64,000 nucleotides of DNA from assembly GCA_020465985.1 (NCBI GenBank), contig JAANYP010004812.1, positions 62,001-126,000 on the forward strand, read 5' to 3'. Positions 46,101 through 59,386 of the stretch are shown piece by piece (position 1 is the stretch's first letter; every line of letters starts with the position of its first letter). The translations under genes and the position numbers were made by a program. The stretch is from Centrapalus pauciflorus (Eukaryota > Streptophyta > Magnoliopsida > Asterales > Asteraceae). The notes below the pieces were generated by a model that saw only the letters and a list, made by a program, of their open reading frames with translations, was not told the DNA's origin and made no database searches.

Positions 46101-49100
46101 TTTAATTGCAGCTTTTTCAATTTTATAGGACTAAAGATAAATATTTTCAGTTTTATGGATTTTGAAGAAACCAAACTCGTAACCTTTTTCAATTTTAGGA
46201 TTAAAGATAAATATTTCTCCACATTTCATATTCATCTGACTCGGTTGTCACAGTTGTTCAAAATATTCTAACCTTATTAATTGGTTTATCCCAAATCAAC
46301 CATCATTTTAATAATGACAGGAAAAAGTGGAGTAAGGATTTTTGTTAAATTTTGGAAATGTAGATGCAAAAGTAAGCACCATGCTTGTCACAGTTTTTCA
46401 AAATCTCTCACTTTCGTAAAAGGCAAAAGTCAGTCTATAACAAGAACATTGCAATCGAATTTAGGGAAAAAAGACAAACATATGTTGCTGAATGGGCGGT
46501 GGCGGCGATTTACTGCAACAGTGGCGGGGATACGGTGGTGCAACAACAGTGGCAAGAGGACGGAGAGCAGGCGGCAGTTTACTGCAGCAGTGGCGGGGGG
46601 ATATGGTGGTGCAGCAGCAGTGGCAAGAGGATTGAGAGCAGAGGCGGACTGAGAGCACAGGAGATACAAATTCGTGAGAAGATGAGGGAAGAAGATGACC
46701 GAAGCCGTAACCGATTACCGTGAGGATAAGGGTTGGGTGCGCATCAGACGACAGAGTTAGAGAAAATACATTTTTCAAATTTTTTTTATCAGAGGACGGT
46801 CATACAAAAGGAAAAACAAACGGTTTCTGTTTGACCAAATTAGACAAAAGAGGTTAAAATAGCAACAAAAAAAAAAAAAAAACAAATAGACCCTTAGATC
46901 CTTTGACATATTTTAATTAATTTATATTTTTAACCCTTTTTTCATATATCAACCAATAAGTAAACTTTAAATTTCATTTAATGAGTCAAACAAAAAAAAT
47001 CGGTATTTGGCTTTGGGGTTAGCAATTCATTCTTTAAACACAAACATATGTGTGTGATAGAGAATCATTGTAAATCTCAATATTTAAGCATTAGATTATC
47101 TAAATCAACGGTGATTGCATACGTGACATTTTTATAAGAGTTAATTACTAAAATAGCCAGATATCACACCCCTTTATCACTTTTTAGCCATTAAATTTTT
47201 ATTTTACCAAAATAGCAACACTTTATGTTACCACATTTACGTGATAACCACCATTTACGTGATATGTACTTTTTGTTCATATTTTAATGCATTATGTTAC
47301 AAAAGGTGTTTGGTAACGTAAATGCTTGTACTTTACGTGACCACTTTTAAAAATATGCTCATTCCCCATAAAAATGTAATGATTAAAAGTGGTCACGTAA
47401 AGTACCAGCTTTGAACTTGTGTTTTTATCAGTTTCTGATCAAACTCGGGGAACACTGAATTCATAGTGTTATTCGAGTTTTACAAAGAAGTGACCGAGTT
47501 TTTAACATGCTTTGATCGAGTTTCATGCTTTATTGACCGAGTTTCGTGCTTATTTGATCGAGTTTAATGCTTATTTAATCGAGTTTCAAGCTTATTTGAT
47601 CGAGTTTCATGCTTATTTGATCGAGTTTTATGCTTATTTGATCGAGTTTCATGCTTAATCATTCAAGTTGGACTACAATTTTATTCGAGTTGAATCATTC
47701 TTCATTCGAGTTTCAATAAACTTCAATCGAGTTTCATACTCAATCATTCGAATTTTATACTTCTTCATTCGAGTTTGGTGATTCTTTATTCGAGTTTGAG
47801 CCTTCATCAATCGAGTTTGATTCTTATACATTCGAGTTTCATCCCATATCATTCGAGTTTTGTCTATTTGACCTTTGCTGCTTAAATTGACCATAACTTT
47901 TGACTGGAACATCGTTAGAAGGCCTACCATACATAAAATCGAAGCTTGAACCGACTTGGCCTTTGGTCAAAAGCCTCTCAATCCTCGGCTAGGCGTTTTG
48001 GCCTTTGGCAAAGGCTTTTAAGACTTTAAGAACATATTATTAATGGGTATGGTGGCTGTTATAAACCACCAAATCGGGGTTGTGCCAAAACAACATGGCA
48101 TATGACCTTAGGGGTGTGAGACACACATACATTCTGATTACATACTGCTGCACTGGTTTTGTGATTACAGACACATACATTCTGATTACACACATACAAT
48201 CTGTTATGGCTGCTGTCATTTCTAGCAATAATCACACACAATTATGACTTGAAGTGAACAAATCTAGACTTGAAGCAACAATCACACACAGTTCATTTTT
48301 ATGACTTGAACAATCACACAAATTGTTATTTATCCCTCTGTTTTGGCTGCTGAAAAACAGAAAGATTGATGCTGAAATGAGTTTAAAAAAACAGAAGGTA
48401 TAAAGTTGTGTTTGGATTTGGAAGAGAATCCATCGTGTAGCAGGTTTTTTCAATTTTATAGGACTAAAGATGAATATTGTCAATTTTATGGATTTGGAAG
48501 AAACCAAACTCGTAACCTTTTTCAATTTTAGGACTAAAGATAAATATTTTTCCACATTGCATATTCATCTGACTCGGTTGTCACAGTTGTTCAAAATATT
48601 CTAACCCTGTTAATTGGTTTATCCCAAATCAACCATCATTTTGATAATGACAGGAAAAAGTGGAGAAAGGATTTTTGTTAAATTTTGGAAATGTAAAGGC
48701 AAAAGTAAGCACCATGCTTGTCACAGTTGTTCAAAATCTCTCACTTTCGCAAAAGGCAAAAGCCAGTCTATAACAAGAACATTGCAATCGAATTAGGGGG
48801 AAAAAACCTGTGTTGTTGAAGGGGCGGCGGCGGCAATTTACTGCAATAGTGGCGGAGATACGGTGGTGCAACAGCAGTGGCAAGAGGACCGAGCGCAGGC
48901 GGCGGTTTACTGCAGCAGTGGCGGGGGGATACGGTGGTGCAGCAGCAGTGGAAAGAGGACTGAGAGCAGAGGCGGACTGAGAGCAAAAGAGATACGGAAC
49001 CGTGAGAGGATGAGGGAAGAAGATGAATGGAGCCGTAACCGATAACCGTGAGGATTAGGGTTAGGTGTGCATCAGACAACAAAGTTAGAGAAAATACTTT

Positions 49101-52100
49101 TTCAAATTTTTTTATCAGAGGACGGTCATACAAAAGGAATAACAAACGGTTTCTGTCTGACCGAATTAGACAAAAGATGTTAAAAGAGCAAAAAACAAAC
49201 AGACCCTTAGATCCTTTGACATATTATAATTAATTTATATTTTTGACTCTCATTTCACTTATTAATCAATAAGTAAACTTTAAATTTCATTTAATGAGTC
49301 AAACAGAAAGGAAAAAAAAAATTGGTATATGACTTTGGAGTTAGTATTTAATTCTTTAAACACAAATATATGTGTGTAATAGAGAATCATTGTAAATCTC
49401 AATATTTAACCATTAGATTATCTAAATCAATGGTGATTGCAGAAGTGACATTTTTATATGGGTTAATTACTAAAATAGCCATATATCACACCCCTTTATC
49501 ACTTTTTAGCCAATAAATTTTCATTTTACCAAAATAGCCACAGTTTACGTTACCACATCTACACTTTACGTTACCACATCTACGTGATAGCCACTATTTA
49601 CGTGATATGTAATTTTTATTTATATTTTAATGCATTACGTTACAAAAGGTGTTTGGTAACTTTAAATTACTTGTAATTTACATGACCACTTTTTAAAAAT
49701 ATGCTAATTTCCATAAGAATGTAATGATTATAAGTGGTCACGTAAAGTACAAACTCGGGCAACACTGAATTCATAGTGTTATTCGAGTTTTACAAAGAAG
49801 TGACCGAGTTTTGTACATGCTTTGATCGAGTTTCATGCTCTATTGACCGAGTTTCATGCTTATTTGATCGAGTTTTATGCTTATTTTATCGAGTTTCATG
49901 TTTTATTGATCGAGTTTAATGGTTATTTGATCAAGTTTTATGCTTATTTGAACAAGTTTCATGCTTGATCATTCAAGATGGACTACAAGTTCATTCGAGT
50001 TTCATTCACTTTACATTCGAGTTGAATCATTCTTCATTCGAGTTTCAATAAGCTTCAATCGAGTTTCATACTCAATCATTCGAGTTTTAAACTTCTTCGT
50101 TCGAGTTTGGTGATTTTTTATTCGAGTTTGGTGAGTCTTTATTCGATTTTGAGCCTTCATCAATCGAGTTTGACTCTTATACATTCGAGTTTCATCACAT
50201 ATAATTTGAGTTTTGCTGTTTAACCTTTGCTGCTTAAATTGACCAGAACCAGAACTTTTGACTGGAACATCGTTAGAAGGCCTACCATACGTCAAATCGA
50301 AGCTTGAACCGACTTGGCCTTTGGTCAAAAGCCTCTCAATCCCTCGGCTAGGAGTTTTGGCCATTGGCCAAGTCTTTTAAGACTTTAATAACATATTATT
50401 AATGGGTATGGTGGCTGTTATAAACCACCAAATCAGGGCTGTGCCAAAACAACATGGCATATGGCCTTAGGGGTGTGAGACACACATACATTCTGATTAC
50501 ATACTGCTACACAAGTTTTGTGATTACAGACACATACATTCTGATTACACACATACATTCTGTTATGGCTGCTTTCATTTCCAGCAATAATCACACACAA
50601 TTATGACTTGAAGTGAACAAATCTAGACTTGAAGCAACAATCACACACATTTCATTTTTATGACTTGAACAATCACACAAATTGTTATTATCCCTCTATT
50701 TCGGCTGCTGAAAAATAGAAAGATTGATGCTGAAATGAGTTTAAAAAAATAGAAGGTATAAAGTTGTGTTTGGATTTGGAAGAGAATCCATCGTGTAGCA
50801 GCTTTTTTCAATTTTATTGGACTAAAGATAAGTATTTTCAATTTTTCGGATTTGGAAGAAACCAAACTCGTAACCTTTTCCGATTTTAGGACTAAAGATA
50901 AATATTTCTCCACATTGCATATTCATCTGACTCGGTTGTCACAGTTGTTCAAAATATTCTAACCCTGTTAATTGGTTTATCTCAAATCAACCATCATTTT
51001 GATAATGCCAGGCTAAAGTGGAGTAAGGATTTTTGATAAATTTTGGAAATGTGAAGGCAAAAGTAAGCACCATGCTTGTCACAGTTGTTCAAAATCTCTA
51101 AGTTTCGCAAAAGGCAAAAGTCAGTCTATAACAAAAACATTGCAATCGAATTAAGTGGAAAAAAAAAACAAACCTGTGTTGTTGAAGGGGTGGCGGCGGC
51201 GATTTACTGCAACAGTGGCGGGGATACGGTGGTGCAACAGCAGTGGCAAGAGGACTGAGAGCAGGCGGCAGTTTACTGCAGCAGTGGCGGGGGGATACGG
51301 TGGTGCAGCAATAGTGGCAAGAGGACTGAGAGCAGAGGCGGACTGAAAGCACAGGAGATACGGAACCGAGAGAGAATGAGGGAAGAAGATGACTGGAGCT
51401 GTAACCGATAACCGTGAGGATTAGGGATGGGTGCGCATCATACAACAGAGTTAGAGAAATTCATTTTTCAAATTTTTTTATCAGAGGACAGTCATACATA
51501 AAGAAAAACAAACGGTTTCTGTCTGACCGAATTAGACAAAAGAGGTTAAAAGAGCAAAAAAAACAAACAGACCCTTAAATCCTTTGACATTTTATAATTA
51601 ATTTATATATTTAACCCTCATTTCATATATCAACCAATAAGTAAACTTTAAATTTCATTTAATGAGTCAAACAGAAAGGAAAAAAAAAATCGGTATTTGA
51701 CTTTGGAGTTAGTATTTCATTCTTTAAACACAAATATATGTGTGTGAGAGAGAATCATTGTAAATCTCAATTTAACCATTAGATTATCTAAATCAATGGT
51801 GATTACAGAAATGACATTTTTATAAGGGTTAATTGGTAAAATAGCCACATATCACACCCCTCTATCACTTTTTAGACATTAAATTTTCATTTTACCAAAA
51901 TAGCCACACTCTACATCACCACAATTACGTGATAGCCACCATTTACGTGATATGTACTTTTTATTCTTATTTTAATGCATTACGTCACAAAAGGTGTTTG
52001 GTAACGTAAATGCTTGTACTTTACGTGACCAGTTTTAATAATATGCTCATTCTCCACAAAAATGTAATGATTAAAAGTGGTCACTTAAAGTACAAGCTTT

Positions 52101-52663
52101 GAGCTTGTGTTTTTATCAGTTTCTGATCAATCTCGGGCAACACTGAATTCATAGTGTTATTCGAGTTTTACAAAGAAGTGACCGAGTTTTATACAAGCTT
52201 TGATCGAGTTTCATGCTTTATTGACCGAGTTTCATGCTAATTTGATCGAGTTTTATGCTTATTTGATCGAGTTCATGTTTTATTGATCGAGTTTCATGCT
52301 TATTTGATCGAGTTTTATGCTTATTTGATGCAGTTTCATGCTTAATCATTCAAGTTGGACTAGAAGTTCATTTGAGTTTCATTCACTTTACATTCGAGTT
52401 GAATCATTCTTCATTCGAGTTTCAATAAGCTTCAATCGAGTTTCATACTCAATCATTCGAGTTTTATACTTCTTCATTCGAGTTCGGTGATTCTTAATTC
52501 GAGTTTGAGCCTTCATCAATCGAGTTTGATTCTTATACATTCGAGTTTCATCCCATATCATTCGAGTTTTGACTATTTGACATTTGATGCTTAAATTGAT
52601 CATAACTTTTGACTGGAACATCGTTAGAATGCCTACCATACGTCAAATCGAAGCTTGAACCGA
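43175..52663 (+). repeat. Tandem array of four 2.34-2.44 kb units inside R1
   Basis: Units start with CTTGGCCTTTGGTCAAAA at 43,175, 45,618, 47,955 and 50,313 and end at 52,663. Each has, in order, the CTTGGCC start, ATACATTCTGATTACA repeats, a CAATTTTAGGACTAAAGATA segment, a GC-rich GGCGG/GCAGCAG block, an AT-rich tract, the left part of the foldback repeat cut at GTACAAG, and then the minisatellite and segment B of the R1 leader. The first parts match DNA outside the element, 39,989-41,773. Units differ by many substitutions, so the array is not recent. Confidence 0.9.
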
Positions 52664-52774
52664 GATCTAAATTTTTCTGTTGATTTTCGAGGCCCAATTC
52701 CACTCTAGAAGAAAGTTACAGGCAATTTTCTACAGAAAAGCTGAAATTTCTACGTCAAAAAATCAAATTCTGAG
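52664..52774 (+). other. R1 sequence between array and gag
   Basis: Single-copy R1 leader sequence beginning GATCTAAATTTTTCTG directly after the last segment B. Confidence 0.6.
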
Positions 52775-54117
52775 TTGTTTTTCAACAAGTCATCATTCAC
52801 AAATTCATCTTTCAGTGTTCATAGAGTTTCATCAGATATCACTCGTCAATTTTCCATAAAAGATCTTGGAAGATTCAATTTCAAGCAATTCAAAATGACA
52901 TATGAATATTTTTCAAAATCTGAGCTAATTGAAAAACTTACTGAATCTGAAAAGATTCGTAAGAACAATTATGACATTCTTGATCAGTTAAATACTGATA
53001 ACGCTCTTGCTTTATGTGATGTATCAATACTGAAAGAAGAAATTCAGAGCTTAAAAGTCAAACAAAATTCTGAGAGTACTGCTCTTAAATTGAAAATATT
53101 TGAATTATCAAAAGAACTTGACGATTCGAAACGAGCAAATTTTCAAAATGAAACTCAACTGATATATCTTTTGCCTGAAAGATCTGATCTTTACAAGAAT
53201 GTAAAGATCTTGAAGAATTACTTTCCAAGACAAATCATACTGATCAAAATTGTATTTTAAACAAATCGGAAGAATTTTTTGCTCTTGAAAAAAATTTGTA
53301 TTTAACTAAATATTCTCTTGAGAAGGAAAGACATGAGTTCTTACTGAAAGAACAATATTTTAAAACAAAATCTAAGTTGTTTGAAGATGAAAGAAAGATG
53401 TTTTTAATAAAAGAACAATCTTTTAAAACTGATTTCCAATCATTTGATAATGACAGAAATTCTTATTTGGTCATTATCAAATGATTAGAAGATCAGATAC
53501 TTTCTAAACAATTTAATGAATTTCCTTCTTCAAAAGAATCAGAGGTTAAAGATCTTTCAGTTTGTTCAAAATCTAAAGTTGATCAATCTGATTTATCTAC
53601 AGAAAGTGAAAAGAATACAACTGAATTTTCTAAATTTGATTCTTCTTCAGATTTTAAACTTAAGTATCTGTTAAAGATACACAGAGGCAAAGATAAAATT
53701 GTTGAACAAAGTCCGGTCAAGATTTATACCGGTGAATATTCGAATTCAAATTTTCCTAAAGTTTCTGAAAATACTGGTCATTCTAATCAGAATACATTTT
53801 CACAGAAAAATACCAAGTATTATTAGAAACAGGCAAGAACCGGACAGTTTTTCAAAAAGAAGAGTTCGCAAAAGTCTGATCATTCAAATAGTTTCTTTAG
53901 AATTTCAGATATTCAATTTTCTCATACTCAAAGAAATTAGTTTTCTGCTTTTGAGAGAGAAGCTGATAGTTATAACTTGCAGTGGGTACCTAAATCCAAG
54001 TACAAGTGGGTACCTAAACCCAAGTACAAGTGGGTACCAAGACCCGTTTTGAAATGGGTACCCAAAAGTGCTAACAAGTCTGAATCCAAATCTGTTTGGA
54101 TACCAAAGACATCTTGA
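52775..54117 (+). pseudogene. gag-like gene of R1
   Basis: A broken reading of a gag related to that of R2. It starts with a Phe/Ser-rich stretch, then MTYEYFSKSELIEKLTESEK at 52,894 and a long coiled coil to about 53,480 (ILKEEIQSLKVKQNSESTAL, SLEKERHEFLLKEQ), with stops near 53,258 and 53,482. A basic, Lys/Ser/Phe-rich part follows. The tail carries four K-W-V-P-type repeats (53,980-54,070), ending near 54,117. No zinc knuckle or UBN2-type domain is seen, so the N-terminal part is either lost or replaced. Confidence 0.62.
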
Positions 54118-56483
54118 TTTTTTTGCAGATTTCAGGCTCTTGATTACTTCTGATGAAGACCCAGTCTTCAGTTTGTAAAGGTTCCTACTCATTTCAGAAT
54201 AGGATCTGGCCTTCATTGCACATGGTTCTTGATTACATCAGATCAAGCCCCGCTTCTCAAAGCCAAAAGGTTTCTGTACATCTCTGTTCAGAACCCGGTC
54301 TTAAGTTCTCGAATGGCTTCCAAATCATTACAGACTGGAACCCGCACTTCAAAGAAATGGTATCTACTTATTTTCAAGTAGAATCCCTTCAAATGGCTTT
54401 TAGTTAATCCAAACTGAAACCCGATTCTGAACGACGAACCATTCTGGAATTCCTGCCCTGAATTCAACTCCGAAGCTGATATTGACAAAGAAGGAGTTTT
54501 ATTTTTCATAAATTTTTTGCTCCTGTTTTACTTTCCATGAGTTGACTAACTGTTTGTGCTTATTTCCAAGGGGAGTTTCAGACGAACTTTGACGAAGACA
54601 TTTTAAACTATGTGTAATTTTCAAGAACAAACCTTATGCGCACATAAAATATTTTTGAGCTGAAAAGTAAAATATTTTCATAATCTTCTGATTCTCTGAA
54701 TCTCTCATTGACATTAATTGATCTAATCTCTTTGATGTTCAAAATCTCATTGCTTCTGAGATTTTCTTTAATATTCTCTCGTTCAAAACATTCTCCCATA
54801 TTCTCCGTGAGCTAATTCTTCCATGAAACTCTGATTCATTTCAAACCATATATTAGATTTTTCATTTCATTCTGATATCTCCAAATCATCATTCCATTTT
54901 CATTATGAATATCATCTCCTAGATCATCTGACTGACTTTCATGATATCCCATGAGCTTCAAAGCTGAAAATATTTCTGGTGACTTTGATTATGCACCAAA
55001 ATGTGTGATAGACATAAATATCGCTTCTATGGTCTAACCAGAACCGGAACACCTACCCAAGGAGCAAACCATCTATAGTTTGTGTGGGTGAGGGTTCTTT
55101 AGGTCTATTACTTGAGAAGTGTCAGTTATCACGGGATACTGACAGGGTCGAGCAGAGGTAAAATGTAAGTGAGAGGGGTATTTTGAAAGGAGATGGTGGT
55201 GCATCAGTTCATGCTTTCACTATAAAGTTGACTGAATTTAGTTCTGAAAAGTGAGCCGGAGGGAGCTTAGTTGAAAAATGCTGAGAGCTGAGAGTTGAGA
55301 AAGGATTTAAAGAAAAGAAAATTCTACCTACAATGTGTCTGCTGGGTAAACCACATAATATATCAAGCCCTATGCGACTTGATATTGAAAAAGATGTCAT
55401 GGACCCAATGACGCATGCAATAAACCCCACCAACTACTCAGTTATCTCTCAAAAGATTTATGTTTCAATAATCACGGAGATATTGCTCATTTCTATCAAT
55501 ATATCTTTTGGATATTATTGATATTGAAACAAGGAAGACATTTGCTCCGGTCTCCGACTTCAATTGATGCACATTGTGTCTAGAGCTTATTATATACACT
55601 TTTAGGACACATCGAGTCTAACAGTCTGCGTGACTATAAACTGCTAGTCCAAAGTGACTAAGCCGAAACAAATAAGAGTGATTCTTTCATGATAAAGGAT
55701 TTCACAATGACTATTTGGAAATCCTACCAGTGTTAAAATCATGTCAGCGCTGAACGTAGGTCACATAGATTACGTCTTTGTGCAAACATGAATCCTATGT
55801 GGACCTGGACTCGGTATTTCACAAATGAATTTATTTCATTTTTCTCTAGTCAAGTTGAAAAGCTTTGACTTTGTTATGTAAAGAAATTTCTACTCATTTG
55901 AGGGGGAGTGAGATAAGTTTTGTTTATTATAAAGGGAGAGATATCAGTGTGAGGCGGAGAAAATCAATTTGTAATATTTACTGAGTTGTAATTGTTGTTG
56001 TATTCATCTACTGTAAATTTCAGTGCAACTATGTCTCTGAAGACTTTGCATGATGTTCATAATTCTTATGATCATCATGAGGGGGAGAAAAGAAAAGAAA
56101 AGTTGAATTTCAGAGACAGCGTTTGAGTAGATTGAAGACAACTGAAGACAATTACAACAACATTTCAAAGACAGTTGATAAAGGAAGAAATTCAAAAGGT
56201 TGTTCATGATTCAAGGGAGAGTGTGTTTAAAGAGAAGATAAGAGAAGATTCAGAGATTGAAGAAAAGAAAAAGATTCAAGAAAAGAATCAAGACCTGAAA
56301 TGAACTTTAATGAAAGATTTGATTTCATCTCTAAGGGGAAGATTGTTGGGAACATTTATAGAGGAGAAATCAATATTATTAAATGTTCAGAGTTTGAAGA
56401 TTCAAAGTTTGAAGAATCTGAAGAAAAGAGAAAAGAAAATAGATCCCGGCTTTACATTGTAATTGTAATAATTGCTTTCATCT
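54118..56483 (+). other. R1 3' region without pol
   Basis: 2.4 kb between gag and polypurine tract. The part at 54,150-54,420 has repeats of CCCG and TTTCAGA-type words shared with R2 near 13,000-13,110. No motif of protease, integrase, RT or RNase H was found in any frame. A short plus-strand ORF at 56,300-56,515 runs into the LTR and is probably incidental. Confidence 0.6.
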
Positions 56484-56496
56484 CTAAGGGGGAGAT
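56484..56496 (+). promoter_or_regulatory. Polypurine tract of R1
   Basis: CTAAGGGGGAGAT directly precedes the 3' LTR start TGTTAGG. Confidence 0.9.
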
Positions 56497-56844
56497 TGTT
56501 AGGTATAAATATTAAATAGAGATGAAACAATTATACTGTTTATACAGTGATCTAATTGTATATAAGAAATAGTTTAGGGTCGTTTATGTAAATACTTAAT
56601 ACTTGTGTATTAAGTGTAAATAGAATGTGTGTGGTACTGTGCATGTGCATATACGGTTGATAGATACAATCACACATACAGATATACAAGCAGAAGGAAT
56701 AGAGGAGTATTGAACAAGAAAGTTTAATGAATATCATTGTAATGTTTTCTCATTTATTCAATCATTCAATATTATGTGTTGATTATTATTGTTCATAGTT
56801 TTGTTATTAAATGTTGAATGAATTGCTGAAAGATTGAATTAACA
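56497..56844 (+). mobile_element. 3' LTR of retrotransposon R1
   Basis: 348 bp, TGTTAGGTATAAATATT to TTAACA, followed by TSD CATAT at 56845-56849. The TATA box of the 5' LTR (TATAAATA) reads TGTAAATA here. A 6-bp GTGCAT-type duplication is visible near 56,640. Confidence 0.92.
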
Positions 56845-56849
56845 CATAT

Positions 56850-57000
56850 CACGTAAATGGTGGCTATCACGTAAATGTGGTAACGTAAAGTGTGGTTATT
56901 TTGGTAAAATGAAAATTTAATGGCTAAAAAAGTGATAAAGGAGTGTGATACGTGACTATTTTAGTAATTATCTCTTTTTATAATAAAATGTCATTTTTTG
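56850..57000. repeat. Right arm of foldback element split by R1
   Basis: Continues the foldback after the R1 insertion. CACGTAAATGGTGGCTATCA and GACTATTTTAGTAATTA are the inverse of the left arm at 41,505-41,640. It ends near 57,000. Confidence 0.75.
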
Positions 57001-57771
57001 TCCAAAACTTGAAAGATTTAAAAAAAGGTAAGAGTAAAAATGGTATTTGTAAGTTTCTCTCTCATCCATCACTTCCAATACTATTTTTTAATCATTTTCA
57101 TTTTCAAGATTTCTTTCATTTCTTTCTCAAACGTTTTCTTTATCTTCTTACTTTTTTGAGTAAAGGACATTTTTGGTCCTTGTGGTTTGATGGTTTACCC
57201 GGATTCAGTTTATTAACCTTAATAAGGTCAAATTTCATCCCTATTTTGCTAATTATGTCCACTTATAGTCGATCATCTGTTAAACTTAACGACACAACCG
57301 TTAAATTTGTAAGAATGACATATTTATCCATTTCATTGTGATGCTTTTAGTTCCTATCGTTTTATTATTTTTCCATTTATAGTCCAACATTTATTTTATT
57401 TTATTTTATTAAATATAATTATATTATTTATAGATATACTTAATTCATTATAAACACACTTATTTTATTTATAAATATACTTATGTTTTAATATTTTATT
57501 TACATTTACTATTGTTCGTATTTTATTTAAAATTTAACTTTTATTTTAATTATAATTATATATTTTCTTTACTAAGTTATTTAAAATTCATATTCTTTAT
57601 TAATTTTAATTTTTATAATACTATTGTTAACATTTATATATGTAATTTTGTTAGTTGTGTTTATGTAAATATAATATCGTCGATATTTTTTTCTCTCCAA
57701 TGTTCCTATTTCTTCAAGTATCTTACAACCTAATCAATAATCGACACATAAATTATATACATATGTAAATA

Positions 57772-58047
57772 TGTCTTGGATATATATATCTGTGTGTGTG
57801 TGTGTGTGTGTGTCTAATCTATGTGTATATAATTTATTACACATAAATTTATGTGTACATAATTTAATACACATAATGTTAATGTGTATATTATATAATT
57901 TATGTCTTGGATATACACACACACACGTATATAATTTATGTGTAAATAAATTTATCCATAGATATATATCTTCAAGTATCATCCAATGTTTATGTGAATA
58001 TGTCTTGAATATAAATGTATATAATTTAATACACATAAATTAAAGGT

Positions 58048-58107
<60 letters not shown>
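57772..58107. repeat. TG and TA microsatellites with ACACATAAATT repeats
   Basis: A (TG)n run lies at about 57,790-57,812, several TTATACACATAAATTTATGT-like inverted words at 57,820-58,040, and (TA)n at 58,050-58,107. ORFs in this stretch are simple-repeat artefacts. Confidence 0.85.
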
Positions 58108-58109
<2 letters not shown>

Positions 58110-58110
<1 letters not shown>

Positions 58111-59386
58111 TGGGATCATTGCAGAACCTAAATTTAGTGTAGAACTGTAGAACCAATATCGTCCATAGATTAGAATAATCTAATGGTCTTGATTAAAAGA
58201 GTTAAGTTTGGAATTAGTGAAAAAAAGATTGGTAATAGTGATATTTTAATTCTTGGAGGGGTAAAAAAGGAAAAGATTGGAAATAGCAAAAAGTTTGACA
58301 TTAGCAAAATAAATATTTTTTTTTCTTTAAATTAAAATAACATTAATATTATTAATTTTTAAATCAAAAAAATTATACCATAAAAACGAGAATTTTATAC
58401 TCTTTAAAACGAGACCGGTCATGATATATTTTTTTCGAAAAAATTTTACGTGTTTATTTTTCGTAAAAAAAATAATTACCCAGACCACGATGCAATATAT
58501 CATGGTGAGATAATGAGATCATTCGATATCGAATGAACACTTTGATATCGTATATTTAACGTCAATGCAACACCGCATATACGCTCATTATTAACAGAGC
58601 TAAAATAATAGTCACAATTAGTAGTCAAAGTTGGTGGATTTAACGAGAACGGTTATGATATATATTTTTTATTTTTCGTAAAAAAAATTTTACCCAGACC
58701 ACGATGCAATATATCATGGTGAGATCATGAGATCATTCGATATCGAATGAACACTTTGATATCGTATATTTAACGTCAATGCAACATTGCATATACGTTC
58801 ATTAATAACAGAGCCAAAATAATAGTCACAATTAGTAGTCAAAGTTGGTGGATTTAACGAGAACGGTTATGATATATACTTTTTTATTTTTTGTAAAAAT
58901 TTTTTACCCAGACCACGATGCAATATATCATGGTGAGATCATGAGATCATTCGATATCGAATGAACACTTTGATACCGTATATTTAACGTCGATGCAACA
59001 CTGCATATACGTTCATTATTAACAGAGATAAATAATAGTCAAACTTAGTAGTCAAAGTTGGTGGATTTAACGAGAACGTCATGAATATATTTTTTTGAAA
59101 AAAAATTTATGTGTTTATTTTTCGTAAATTTTTTTTACCCATACGACCATTCGATGTCGAATGAACACTTTGATATCGTATATTTAACGTCGATGCAACA
59201 CTGCATGTCCATTATATATTAAAAGAGTAAAAAAAAAATTCAAAGTGGACAGTCAAACTTGGTAGGCTGCTATTAATTCAATGTTAATTGTATAATTACC
59301 ATCTTATCCCTAGTGTTATATTATAATCTAATGGTTTAGATTGGTTCTATGGTTCTGCACTAAATTAAGGTTCTGCAATGATCCCA

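Larger units (their letters stand above)
41838..56844 (+). mobile_element. LTR retrotransposon R1, non-autonomous, 15 kb
   Basis: A complete LTR-to-LTR element flanked by 5-bp duplications CATAT (41833-41837, 56845-56849). In order: 5' LTR, iMet PBS, leader with a roughly 21-bp minisatellite, about 9.5 kb of tandem units, a degenerate gag, a long 3' region, polypurine tract, 3' LTR. I find no protease, integrase, reverse transcriptase or RNase H, so it would have needed enzymes in trans. PBS type and gag style place it near Copia. Matching TSDs show both LTRs arose from one insertion. Confidence 0.88.

Noticed and set aside
42680..52600. CRISPR-like array because of regular short repeats
   Set aside because: Repeats are adjacent without unique spacers, in a eukaryotic retrotransposon leader; no cas genes.
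57771..58043. ORFs on both strands with Cys/Val or Tyr/Thr/His repeats
   Set aside because: Products of TG and TA microsatellites.
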